The notes under the pieces are model-generated. The model was not told the origin of the DNA. It did no database searches and saw only the letters and a program-made list of their open reading frames with translations. From JANWWM01 sp046719715 (GTDB taxonomy: Bacteria; Bacteroidota; Chlorobiia; Chlorobiales; Thermochlorobacteraceae): 64,000 bases of DNA. The stretch covers positions 13,170 to 77,169 of the forward strand of contig JBDNCJ010000006.1 in assembly GCA_046719715.1 (NCBI GenBank). The letters are read 5' to 3'. Of this stretch, positions 17,423-25,532 are shown piece after piece (the stretch's first letter is position 1; every line of letters starts with the position of its first letter). The translations under genes and the position numbers were made by a program.

Positions 17423-18364
17423 ATGTCATCTTCACGCGGAAATCTCAAATGGAGCGACCTTCGCACCGGGCTTATCTTCGTCATCGGGCTGATTGTGGCG
17501 GGCGTTCTGCTTCTTATCGTCGGTAAAAACAGCCCCGTCATCAACAAGTTCATCGACCTTAAAATCTTCGTTCAAGACATCGAAGGGCTTGCCGAAAACA
17601 ACTTCGTGGCAATTTCAGGCAAAAAAGTCGGAACTGTCCAGTCAATGACGATTAAAGAGCGCAACGATACGATTGGCGTGGAAGTCGTGATGAGCGTGCG
17701 CGCCGAATTTCAATCCGTCATTACCAAGGATTCCAAAGCGAAAATTAAGCCACTTGGCGTTTTGGGCGATAAATATGTCGACATCACGCTCGGCAGCGGC
17801 GAATATGTTTCCGATGGCGACTTTCTGCTTGTAGAAAAAGATTTAGGGCTTGCCGACATCACCACCGAAGGCGTCAAACTTATCCGCAGTTTGAACGAAG
17901 TGCTCGAAAAAATCAATCGCGGGGAAGGCACGCTTGGAAAACTTATCACCTCGTCGGAACTCGTCGATAAACTCACGCGCACGGCGGAAAATTTAGAGCG
18001 CGTTTCTGAATCACTTTCCTCTAATCGCGGCTTGGCGGGGCGGCTCATGAACGACGCTGAACTTGCCAATCGATTTGCGGGAATGGTCAAAGATTTAGAG
18101 TCGATTACCGCGTCGCTTCGAGAAGGCAAAGGCTCGATGGGAAAACTTTTGGTTGATGAGTCGTTCTACAACAACTTGAACGCAACGACGAAACGCCTCG
18201 ATTCGCTCGTCTTGGGATTGCAAAACCCGTCGGGCACGATTGGCAAATTAACGACGGATTCTCTGCTTTATCACAATCTGAATCGCTCCTCGATTGCACT
18301 TGATTCGCTGTTGCGCGACTTAAAGGCAAATCCCAGCCGATACATCAACGTGCGCGTGTTTTAG
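17423..18364 (+). CDS. mlaD: MlaD/MCE domain protein
   Basis: Substrate-binding MCE protein of the Mla-like system. It is 313 residues with one N-terminal transmembrane helix (about 13-33, ending LLLIVGK), an MCE domain at about 40-120 (VAISGKKVGTVQSM, LGVLGDKYVDITLGSGEY), and a long helical C-terminus with repeats such as GEGTLGKLI, GLAGRLM, GKGSMGKLL and SGTIGKLTTD. Those G-x-G/L-K-L repeats are typical of MCE proteins in this phylum. It is likely to form a hexameric ring spanning the periplasm for lipid movement. The operon ends at a hairpin just after the stop. Confidence 0.9.
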   Translation: MSSSRGNLKWSDLRTGLIFVIGLIVAGVLLLIVGKNSPVINKFIDLKIFVQDIEGLAENNFVAISGKKVGTVQSMTIKERNDTIGVEVVMSVRAEFQSVITKDSKAKIKPLGVLGDKYVDITLGSGEYVSDGDFLLVEKDLGLADITTEGVKLIRSLNEVLEKINRGEGTLGKLITSSELVDKLTRTAENLERVSESLSSNRGLAGRLMNDAELANRFAGMVKDLESITASLREGKGSMGKLLVDESFYNNLNATTKRLDSLVLGLQNPSGTIGKLTTDSLLYHNLNRSSIALDSLLRDLKANPSRYINVRVF

Positions 18365-18400
18365 GTCTGCACGCTCAAACTTCACGAGCCTTGCAGACCT
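18363..18400. terminator. Hairpin between mlaD and the convergent small gene
   Basis: AGGTCTGCA (18363-18371) pairs with TGCAGACCT (18392-18400), a perfect 9-bp stem with a 20-nt loop that starts inside the mlaD stop codon. It lies between convergent genes. The T-tract is short (TT then CAC), so a transcript-end structure is likely, but intrinsic termination is less certain. Confidence 0.55.
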
Positions 18401-18416
18401 TTCACACTGGCTTTAC

Positions 18417-18638
18417 TTATTTTTTGTAGACGATTTTGCGAATCGTGTCGAACTGCAAGTAAGGATACTCGCGTTGCACGTATTCAATCGCGTCGGCGGC
18501 GGAAAGCCGTTGTTCGCGTGCGCCTTTGAAAATTTGTCGAATGTGATAATCGCGAAGTTGCTTTTCATCCAGCAATCGGTGAGCGCGTAGCTTCGAGAGA
18601 ACTTCATCAGGAACGAAATCACGGATTGGGTTTCGCAT
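18417..18638 (-). CDS. Small conserved-looking protein of unknown function
   Basis: A 73-residue soluble, charged protein (MRNPIRDFVPDEVLSKLRAH...). The start is supported by CCGGAGAAAAAG directly before the ATG at 18638, one of the better ribosome sites here. The sequence is mixed helical with a C-terminal YVQREYPYLQFDT stretch and no membrane segment or metal motif. I do not recognise a family. Good codon use and a clear ribosome site argue that it is a real gene; it is transcribed alone and convergent with mlaD. Confidence 0.65.
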   Translation of the reverse strand: MRNPIRDFVPDEVLSKLRAHRLLDEKQLRDYHIRQIFKGAREQRLSAADAIEYVQREYPYLQFDTIRKIVYKK

Positions 18639-18803
18639 CTTTTTCTCCGGTTAGGTTTCAGTTGATAATGATTGTTAAAGAATTGGCGCAAGTATGACAG
18701 TTCGCCACTAATGTTCAAAGCATTATCACTTGTTTGATGCGATGTTCTCCGATTTTGGTTGGATTGTTGTGATTTTGATAGAGCGAATATAGAACGGCTG
18801 ACT

Positions 18804-18811
18804 TATATTTG
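18804..18811 (+). promoter_or_regulatory. Candidate -7 element TATATTTG before hldA
   Basis: TATATTTG matches TAnnTTTG and is 48 bp before the ATG. The nearest TTTG upstream is 26 bp away, longer than the usual 19-21 bp, so the element is only tentatively a promoter. Confidence 0.38.
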
Positions 18812-18859
18812 CAACTCCTTTCGAAAAAAAACAAGACCACATTTTTGGCATCAATTGCA

Positions 18860-19858
18860 ATGACGAAAAAAAACCTCGAGCTGCTTTTTCAGAGTTTCGA
18901 AAAAAAGCGCATAGCCGTTATCGGCGATGTGATGTTGGATAAATATATCTTTGGCAAAGTCGAGCGCATTTCGCCCGAAGCCCCTGTTCCCGTCATTGAC
19001 GTCTCGTCGCAAAGTTATCGCTTGGGCGGCGCGGCGAACGTTGCGACAAACCTCCGCTCGCTCGGCGCAACCGCAATGCTCTTCGGCGTTATCGGCGACG
19101 ACGACGACGGCGCAATCCTCGCCTCGCAATTAAACAAAGAATTTCTTTCAGCCGACTTTCTCATTACCGAACACACACGACCCACGACCGCCAAAACCCG
19201 CGTCATCGCTCAAAACCACCACATCGTCCGCATCGATTCCGAAACGCGCAAACCCATTTCAAGCGCGACGGAGCGCACGATTTTGGCGCTTCTTTCCGAA
19301 CACCTTCACACGCTTGACGCGATTATTTTTGAAGATTACAACAAAGGCGTTCTGACTGCGCCACTCATCAAAAAAATCATTGCGCTTGCCAAAAAGCGCG
19401 ACGTGCCCGTTACCGTCGACCCCAAGAAAGACAACTTCTTTGAATACAAACACGCCACCGTTTTTAAGCCAAACCTCAAAGAAATTTCCGACGCCTTCGG
19501 ACGCAAATTCACGAACAGCGACAGCGACGCAACGCTCGCTTGCCAAATGCTTCAAAAGAAAATCAAAGCGAAGAACATCGTGCTGACGAGAAGTGAAAAA
19601 GGTATGACGGTTTTCAACGGGAAGGCGGAGCATATTCCTTCAATGGCATTGGAAGTGGCGGACGTTTCCGGCGCAGGCGATACCGTGATTGCCGCATTGA
19701 CGCTCGCTCTTGCGTCGGGATTAGATGTAACGGCGGCGGCGAAAGTCGCTAATCTTGCCGCAGGCGTCGTCTGCGCCGAAGTCGGTGCGGTAGCAGTCGA
19801 TAAGAACAAACTTCTTTCCGCTTGCACGCGCTATTTCAGTGCCGCGTCTATTTCTTGA
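18860..19858 (+). CDS. hldA: D-glycero-beta-D-manno-heptose-7-phosphate kinase (RfaE1-type)
   Basis: PfkB-fold sugar kinase of 332 residues making heptose 1,7-bisphosphate for ADP-heptose and LPS core synthesis. It shows the RfaE pattern: VIGDVMLDKYIFGKVERISPEAPVPV, RLGGAANVATNLRSLG, VTVDPKKDNF, and the C-terminal anion hole DVSGAGDTV. The kinase stands alone, without the HldE adenylyltransferase domain, so a separate HldC would be needed. The ATG at 18860 is preferred; an upstream TTG start would overlap the promoter element. It converges with the TonB-like gene, overlapping by 11 bp. Confidence 0.88.
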   Translation: MTKKNLELLFQSFEKKRIAVIGDVMLDKYIFGKVERISPEAPVPVIDVSSQSYRLGGAANVATNLRSLGATAMLFGVIGDDDDGAILASQLNKEFLSADFLITEHTRPTTAKTRVIAQNHHIVRIDSETRKPISSATERTILALLSEHLHTLDAIIFEDYNKGVLTAPLIKKIIALAKKRDVPVTVDPKKDNFFEYKHATVFKPNLKEISDAFGRKFTNSDSDATLACQMLQKKIKAKNIVLTRSEKGMTVFNGKAEHIPSMALEVADVSGAGDTVIAALTLALASGLDVTAAAKVANLAAGVVCAEVGAVAVDKNKLLSACTRYFSAASIS

Positions 19859-20732
19859 TTTTGAAGTTGAAGGGTATCACGATGGCGCCGGCGACGGTTT
19901 TTCCGCCTGAAATTTTTGCCGGCTTGAATTCTGTTTCTTCCGTCAATACGCGCATGACTTCAGCGTCGAGAATCGGGTTGATGCTTTTGAGAAAGTTGAC
20001 TTTCACGATACTGCCTTCTTTATCCACAAAGACTTGGGCGATGGCTTTTCCTTCAACGCCGGCTTTTAAGGCAAGGTCGGGATACTTGATGCTTTTGTAA
20101 ATTTGCTCCACTCCGCCGACGATGTCGACGTTGCTTTCAAGCGTCGCCACTTGCTCGATATCGTCTGCATTCAGGTTTTCTTCGGTCAGATTAATCAGTT
20201 CTTCGGTTCCTTTTTCGTCTTCATCGTCCTCACTTTTGAGTTGCGAAACAATTTCTTTACGCAGTTCTGGGGCTTTATCCACCGCCACCACTTCAATCGA
20301 CTCTTTCTTTTTAACGACGGGCACCGTCTTCTTCACGGCGGTCGATGTCGATTTCTTCGTTTCGGCAACGACGACGTTTTCCTCTGCTTCTCCTGCGCCT
20401 AATTTCACATCAATTCGCGTAATTGAATTGGCGATGACGGCTAAATCGGAATTCCAAGCACTGTAGCCGCGCTTGTATGTTCTAATCTTGTAGTTTTCAG
20501 GCGGAACATTGAGGAAAGTGTAGTAGCCTTGCGCGTTTGAAACTGCCGCTTGCGTTATATTTGCAGAGGTAATGTAGATGGTTGCACCTGCAACCGGCTT
20601 GCCTGAACTATCGAGCACTCGTCCCATCAATCGCCCTTGCTGCCCAAACGCTTCGACTTTGAAGGCAAAGCAAAGTGCAATCAACATGAGTGCTCCATGC
20701 AGCCATTTTGGTGATGGATACTGTTGTCTCAT
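19848..20732 (-). CDS. TonB C-terminal domain protein with carboxypeptidase-regulatory-like domain
   Basis: A 294-residue exported protein. Order: hydrophobic N-terminal segment (about 9-30, LHGALMLIALCFAF) ending in a possible signal peptidase site near VEAFGQQ; a beta-sandwich of the CarboxypepD_reg/CnaB type (GRVLDSSGKPVAGATIY, GYYTFLNVPPENYK); an acidic/charged linker (about 115-200); and a TonB C-terminal domain (YPDLALKAGVEGKAIAQVFV, ...ILDAEVMRVL). TonB domains contact TonB-dependent outer-membrane receptors. No ExbB/ExbD is nearby. Start at ATG 20732. The stop overlaps hldA by 11 bp. Confidence 0.82.
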   Translation of the reverse strand: MRQQYPSPKWLHGALMLIALCFAFKVEAFGQQGRLMGRVLDSSGKPVAGATIYITSANITQAAVSNAQGYYTFLNVPPENYKIRTYKRGYSAWNSDLAVIANSITRIDVKLGAGEAEENVVVAETKKSTSTAVKKTVPVVKKKESIEVVAVDKAPELRKEIVSQLKSEDDEDEKGTEELINLTEENLNADDIEQVATLESNVDIVGGVEQIYKSIKYPDLALKAGVEGKAIAQVFVDKEGSIVKVNFLKSINPILDAEVMRVLTEETEFKPAKISGGKTVAGAIVIPFNFKIKK

Positions 20733-20840
20733 TGTCAACTTACTTAAAATGTTGTAGTGGGCGCGTTGGCGGCACATCTGGACTCCGCCACGTTCTAAAA
20801 TTCTCCACCGATAAAATTCCCCACCTAAATTGGCGAGAAA

Positions 20841-22487
20841 TTATCTATCGTTTGTCAGATTTGCAAGTGTTTTTGCTTTTGGGAGCAGGTTTAAGGCTTC
20901 TTTCAGCACGGCGTCTTCTAAAATTAAAATTGAGGTTTGCGCCTTCCAGCCCCAGATTTGTCGGGCGAGCGTGGCTTTGACCATGTTTTTGAAATAGCGT
21001 TCGTCTTGTTTGTACTCGCGCTCGTTGTAGGGTATGTCTTTTTTTGCCGCAAGCGCGATGAGCGACTGCATCATGGATTCAGAGACGACGAAGTTTTTTC
21101 GGAAGTCTTCTACTTTTTCGTAGGTTTGTTTGAGCGATTTATTTTGGTCGAGATAGGCTAATGCAAATTCATCAAAGAGTTGTTTGGAGAGCATTTGGCG
21201 ATAGTATCGTGTGAGCGTATCGTTCCAGCAGAAGTAATCGGGAATGATGCCGCCGCCGCCCAGCACGACACGCCCCAGCGGCGTTTTGAAGACTTCGTGA
21301 GTGGAGTCGCGCTCGACAAACGAAGCGGCTTCAACGGGCTTTCGGGTTTCGCTCCACAGTTTTTTGGCTTCGCTCTCGAAGAAACGCTCGTCGTTGTCGC
21401 GTTCAGAAAGTTCGTTGTAGTAATCTTCCCTGCCGCGTTTTCCGCTTCCATATTTGCGTTGAATGAGTCGCCCCGACGGCGTGTAATACTTTGAAATTGT
21501 AACTCGAATTGCCGATGAATCAGCTAAATCAAATTGGCGTTGGACAAGCCCTTTTCCAAACGAAGTTTCGCCGACAATCAGGGCGCGGTCGTAATCTTGC
21601 AGCGCGCCCGCAACAATTTCCGATGCCGACGCACTCCCACGATTCATCAGCACGACCACCGATTCTTTTTCAAACATATCGTTCGGCTTTGAAAAAAAAT
21701 CTTCGTCTTTGACGTGCGCGCCGCGCGTGTAGACGAGTTTCTTCATGCCGCCGATGAACTCGTCGGCGATTTTAATCGCTTGGTCTAAGTAGCCGCCCGG
21801 ATTGCCGCGCAAATCAAGGACGAGTTGCGTCATGCCTTGCCCTTTGAGCGACTTCATGGCGTCCATGAATTCATCGTAGGTGGTTTGCACGAAGCGGTCG
21901 AGTTTGATGTAGCCGGTTTTCTCGTCGAGCATCATGACTGCGCCGACGCTGTATGTCGGAATTTTATCGCGCGTAATGGTGAAGGCAAGCGGCGCGGGTT
22001 CGCCTTGACGAAGAATTTTAAGATTGACTTTCGTGCCTTTTTGTCCGCGCAATTTTCGGAAGACGTCCTCCCGTGTAATTCCGACGGCGGTTGAATCGTC
22101 AATCATGATGATTCGGTCGCCGGATTGAACGCCGATTTTTTCGCTCGGTCCGCCGGCAATCGGCGTGACGACGACAAGCGTATCAGCGATGATGTCGAAC
22201 TCAATGCCAACGCCCTCGAAGTTGCCTTGAAATTCTTCTTTGGATTTACGCACTTGCGCAGGAGTCATATAAACGGAATGTGGGTCTAACTGCTCCAACA
22301 TTCCTCTAATCGCACTTTCCGAGAGGTTGGCTTCGTCGATATTGTCGACGTAATTTTTCTTCACAATCGCGACCACTTGCCCGACTTTCGCCGCCGAATC
22401 CGCGCCGCCGAACTGCAACTTACTTCCGACGATAAGCCCGAAAACGATTGCTCCGACAATCAGTAAAATTCCTACAACGACCCTCAT
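20841..22487 (-). CDS. ctpA: C-terminal processing peptidase, S41 family
   Basis: A 548-residue periplasmic serine protease anchored by an N-terminal helix (residues 4-22). Order: N-terminal helical region, PDZ domain (about 85-170, GVGIEFDIIADTLVV...GVQSGDRIIMIDD), and the S41 core (about 185-370). The catalytic Ser lies in NRGSASASEIVAGAL, and the Lys of the Ser/Lys dyad in GETSFGKGLVQ. A C-terminal helical extension follows a GGGIIPD motif. Members trim or degrade proteins from a non-polar C-terminus. Upstream on the same strand are the two Roadblock genes, separated by a terminator. Confidence 0.93.
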   Translation of the reverse strand: MRVVVGILLIVGAIVFGLIVGSKLQFGGADSAAKVGQVVAIVKKNYVDNIDEANLSESAIRGMLEQLDPHSVYMTPAQVRKSKEEFQGNFEGVGIEFDIIADTLVVVTPIAGGPSEKIGVQSGDRIIMIDDSTAVGITREDVFRKLRGQKGTKVNLKILRQGEPAPLAFTITRDKIPTYSVGAVMMLDEKTGYIKLDRFVQTTYDEFMDAMKSLKGQGMTQLVLDLRGNPGGYLDQAIKIADEFIGGMKKLVYTRGAHVKDEDFFSKPNDMFEKESVVVLMNRGSASASEIVAGALQDYDRALIVGETSFGKGLVQRQFDLADSSAIRVTISKYYTPSGRLIQRKYGSGKRGREDYYNELSERDNDERFFESEAKKLWSETRKPVEAASFVERDSTHEVFKTPLGRVVLGGGGIIPDYFCWNDTLTRYYRQMLSKQLFDEFALAYLDQNKSLKQTYEKVEDFRKNFVVSESMMQSLIALAAKKDIPYNEREYKQDERYFKNMVKATLARQIWGWKAQTSILILEDAVLKEALNLLPKAKTLANLTNDR

Positions 22488-22539
22488 GCGTGATTGAATT
22501 GGAGTTAAAAAATGTAAAAGAATCTACATTGATTTCGTC

Positions 22540-22578
22540 AAAAAAAACAAGGCGTCCCGAATGGCTTTTCGGAACGCC
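22540..22578 (-). terminator. Terminator after the Roadblock gene pair
   Basis: On the minus strand GGCGTTCCGAA (22578-22568) pairs with TTCGGGACGCC (22561-22551), one mismatch, followed by TTGTTTTTTTT. It lies about 33 nt after the stop of the distal Roadblock gene and separates it from ctpA. Confidence 0.85.
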
Positions 22579-22610
22579 TACTTTTAGATGAAAAGATTAT
22601 GAAACCGCCG

Positions 22611-23123
22611 TTACTTTTTATCGGTGAGCGTTTTAGTCAGTTGCTCGTCAAGAAGCGCGCTGAAATTATCATCGAAGATGTTCGAGAGGTCGACCTCCAT
22701 TTCTTCCGACGCAATCACTTCCAAGAGTTTGGCTTTGGCTTGCTTGGAGTAGATGCGAATAGTTCCGGGCGGAATCGAGGCTTTGAAAATAATTTCAAGC
22801 AAATACTTTTCATTAAGGCTGATGAGATAAATGCTTCGCGATTCTCCTTCATGAAAGAGCACTTCAAACGACGCCTTCTCACCGATTTGCTTTGCCATTT
22901 CGGCGGTGGCGACGAAGTTTGAGGCGGCGAGTACGCTGAAAATCTCGAGGTCTCGGTCTAAAAGACCGCCGTATTTCGCCAGGATTTGTCCAGTCATATC
23001 GCCGAGAATGACCGCCGAAGAACCTGTTTTTGCCGCAAATTCTTTCAAAACTTTTTCAGCCGTGCTGATTTGGGTTTCGGTCAGAATGACTTTTCTAAAT
23101 TCATCTTTTCCCGTAACGCTCAT
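22611..23123 (-). CDS. Roadblock/LC7-domain protein, longer paralogue
   Basis: A 170-residue cytoplasmic protein with a Roadblock/LC7 fold at about residues 20-135: STAEKVLKEFAAKTGSSAVIL, the central DMTGQILAKYGG strand pair, and IYLISLNEKYLLEIIF. About 35 acidic residues follow the domain. Roadblock proteins such as MglB regulate small Ras-like GTPases and dimerise. The second Roadblock gene is 19 nt upstream, and both end at a strong terminator, so they form a two-gene operon without a GTPase gene in the window. Partner and role are unknown. Confidence 0.78.
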   Translation of the reverse strand: MSVTGKDEFRKVILTETQISTAEKVLKEFAAKTGSSAVILGDMTGQILAKYGGLLDRDLEIFSVLAASNFVATAEMAKQIGEKASFEVLFHEGESRSIYLISLNEKYLLEIIFKASIPPGTIRIYSKQAKAKLLEVIASEEMEVDLSNIFDDNFSALLDEQLTKTLTDKK

Positions 23124-23142
23124 ATTGAATTAGGTTTAGGAC

Positions 23143-23502
23143 TTAAAGTTGTTTTTGTATTTCGGGAACAAATTTTGAGACTTGATAACGGATGTTTCCA
23201 AGCATGACGCTTTGGTCGGCGATGACGGTCAAGATGATATTGCCATCGGGGAAAATTCTCGATAAAATAATCCCGTTTTCATACTCGACCATGCTTTGCT
23301 CAACCTTTCCGACATTAAGTTCGTTGCCGATGCTCTCTGAACTGTGCAACCCACCAATAACGATTGCACCGACGGTTTCCATATCGACCTTGCCGTTGCG
23401 TGTCTTTTGTTCAATGACGAATCCGTCTCGTCCAATAAGTGCCACGGCTTTTACGCCGTCGGCTTTGACAAGATTGCCGAGCAAATCCGATATTTCGGGC
23501 AT
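23143..23502 (-). CDS. Roadblock/LC7-domain protein, MglB-like
   Basis: A compact 119-residue Roadblock protein: LLGNLVKADGVKAVALIGRDG, VIEQKTRNGKVDMETVGAIV, and NIILTVIADQSVMLG. This pattern is typical of MglB-type GTPase regulators and of Roadblock proteins with DGVKAVALI-type strands. It is the first gene of the pair. No MglA-like GTPase lies next to it, so the GTPase it serves, if any, is encoded elsewhere. Confidence 0.82.
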   Translation of the reverse strand: MPEISDLLGNLVKADGVKAVALIGRDGFVIEQKTRNGKVDMETVGAIVIGGLHSSESIGNELNVGKVEQSMVEYENGIILSRIFPDGNIILTVIADQSVMLGNIRYQVSKFVPEIQKQL

Positions 23503-23690
23503 ATAAGGTTAGTGTATTGATGAAATTGAAAATTTTTATGGTCGCTGATTATATGGTTGCTGACTGTAATATACTTGTCTTCCAAAATATATCGGATTAC
23601 CGTAAATTTACAAAACTTGAAGCATCGTTGCTTTGATTAAGTTTCTTTTAATTGTCAATTTCTCTTTATCGACGATGTTTTTTTGAGCAC

Positions 23691-24947
23691 ATGAAAAGCC
23701 GCTTCTTCGTATTTGCTTCTGTATTGTTCTTTCTGCCGCAGTTTGCTTCTGCTCAATCGGATTCAAGTTTAGATTCATTGCTCGCTTCTCCACCCCCTAA
23801 CTATGCACTGTCGTTTTTGGATTCAAGCGAAACGATATGGCGCGAACTTCTCGAGAGCCTTTTTCAAGATACGCTTTCGCTTCCTGATACAGGGCGCACT
23901 TCGTTTTACGCCGTTGCGCAGTCGGTTGATGGCGTTTTCAAATCGCATCTTTTTGAGGCACGCACGCGCCTTTCAACTTCTTCGGAGCCTTCTGCTTCTA
24001 CGTTACGCATTTCACGCGAGCAAGCGCGTTTAGCCGACCTCCTGCTCACGCTCTACGATTCGCTTTCACGCACTTTTGAGGCTCTGCTTCCACCGAAAAG
24101 CCTTGTGCGAACTGCGTCTTCGGAAGACTACAAAGAACTCTCAGACGCCCTGCTCATCAATCGTACTAGCGCACACCGCGTTCAGTTCGGCACGGCATAT
24201 CAAAGCCGCTCGGTTTGGCGCGGCATTGAGCAAAATTCAGGCATGGGCACATATTCGTTTTCAGCACTGTATCAACATCGGTCTGGAATTTTTCTTTCGG
24301 CAAGCGCGCTTGGGCTTCAAGGTCAAGTTCCCGTAATCGACCAAGCCTCCGCGAGCGTCGGAATAGATTATCAGCCTCTCGATTTTTTTCTTCTTTCATT
24401 TGCCTACGCCCGTCATTATTACAGCGAATCCAGCGTGCAGGTACGAGCGTTCATCAACAGCGACCTTACGCTTTGGCTGTCGTTTCAGACGGAGTGGCTT
24501 ACGCCGTCGGTCATGTTTCTTTGGGCGTTCAGCGACGAAGGAAACAAGTTTTTTTGCTCTTGGGAAATTTCTCGCGCTGTTCTCCTCTCACAATTTTCGT
24601 GGGGCAAATTGGCTCTCGTTCCAAGCATGAGCGGCGAGTATGGGACGATTTCAACCGTCAGCGTTGAGCGACGAAGACCTACGCGCTTGAATCCAGAGCC
24701 ACAAACGCTCATTCAACGCGCTGAGCCGTTTGTGCTTACGAACTACCTCTTTTCGCTCTCTCTGCTCTGCGGCATCGGGAATTTTTCCATTGCTCCTGAA
24801 TTTCTTTTGGTTGTTCCCGTCAATCTTCCCAGCCTGACCTTCACTTCAACCAGTGCAGGCAATCTCATTCAACCTGTTCAGCGTATCGTTAGGCTCAACG
24901 ATACTCCGTTTGGGTATTTTTCGCTTCAAGTGTCTTACTCGCTTTAA
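23691..24947 (+). CDS. Outer-membrane beta-barrel protein, TorF-like C-terminal region
   Basis: A 418-residue exported protein. The signal peptide is residues 1-21 (MKSRFFVFASVLFFLPQFAS), cleavage near ASAQ. Residues 22-160 are Ser/Leu-rich and helical; from about 165 on, alternating hydrophobic strands form a barrel, beginning VQFGTAYQSRSVWRGIEQ, which resembles the first strand of TorF-family putative porins (the WRG motif). It ends with an aromatic/leucine strand (FSLQVSYSL) suited to BAM recognition. The ATG at 23691 directly precedes the signal peptide. Specific substrate or function unknown. Confidence 0.7.
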   Translation: MKSRFFVFASVLFFLPQFASAQSDSSLDSLLASPPPNYALSFLDSSETIWRELLESLFQDTLSLPDTGRTSFYAVAQSVDGVFKSHLFEARTRLSTSSEPSASTLRISREQARLADLLLTLYDSLSRTFEALLPPKSLVRTASSEDYKELSDALLINRTSAHRVQFGTAYQSRSVWRGIEQNSGMGTYSFSALYQHRSGIFLSASALGLQGQVPVIDQASASVGIDYQPLDFFLLSFAYARHYYSESSVQVRAFINSDLTLWLSFQTEWLTPSVMFLWAFSDEGNKFFCSWEISRAVLLSQFSWGKLALVPSMSGEYGTISTVSVERRRPTRLNPEPQTLIQRAEPFVLTNYLFSLSLLCGIGNFSIAPEFLLVVPVNLPSLTFTSTSAGNLIQPVQRIVRLNDTPFGYFSLQVSYSL

Positions 24948-24952
24948 TTCCT

Positions 24953-24960
24953 TATCTTTG
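24953..24960 (+). promoter_or_regulatory. Candidate -7 element TATCTTTG before the lipoprotein gene
   Basis: TATCTTTG matches TAnnTTTG and ends 39 bp before the ATG at 25000. It follows the stop of the outer-membrane gene by 6 bp. No -33 TTTG at the usual spacing. Confidence 0.4.
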
Positions 24961-24999
24961 CCGCGTTTTTATCACTCAAACACTTCAATCACAAACAAC

Positions 25000-25527
25000 A
25001 TGAAACTCACATCTTCTTTCACACGGTATGCTTTCGCACTCGCGCTTTTGTTTTCCGCCTGTGGACCGAGTGCCGAACAAACAAAACTCCTCAACGACTT
25101 TAAGTCGACAGTCGAACAACTTGCCTCACAAGACAAGGCATTTCAAGAAGCGGAACAAGACATGGAAAAAATGCATGCCGAGATGGAGCAAAAACACAAC
25201 GAACTCAAAGCCAAAGGCGTTGACATGCCAACTCACGACTCCCTCATCGCGGTTCATCAAAAGCTTGCCAAAGGGCATGAGGCGATGCACGACGCACACA
25301 AGAAAATGATTGCGGACTATCAAGCGAAAGTGGAATCGTTTGCCAAGCAAATGCCTTCGGTTGACGCATTGAAACAAGCATATGCTTCGGCAATGAGCGA
25401 CCTTGACAATCTCAAAAAGGATTACGAAAAAATGAAAGCCGAGCATGAGCAAATGCACAAAGAGCACGCTCAAATGGAAGCCGAGCATGCCGCACTCACA
25501 TCAAAAGAAGCAAAGACGAAAAAGTAA
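25000..25527 (+). CDS. Coiled-coil lipoprotein of unknown function
   Basis: A 175-residue putative lipoprotein. The signal sequence ends in the lipobox-like LLFSAC, with Cys near residue 20. The rest is almost entirely helical heptads rich in E, K, M, H and A (for example MEKMHAEMEQKH and HKEHAQMEAEH), suggesting a long coiled coil in the periplasm or at the outer membrane. It is Met- and His-rich, which could allow metal contact, but no defined site is seen. holA follows after 5 nt. The ATG at 25000 fits the signal sequence and the promoter element. Confidence 0.75.
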   Translation: MKLTSSFTRYAFALALLFSACGPSAEQTKLLNDFKSTVEQLASQDKAFQEAEQDMEKMHAEMEQKHNELKAKGVDMPTHDSLIAVHQKLAKGHEAMHDAHKKMIADYQAKVESFAKQMPSVDALKQAYASAMSDLDNLKKDYEKMKAEHEQMHKEHAQMEAEHAALTSKEAKTKK

Positions 25528-25532
25528 TTTTA

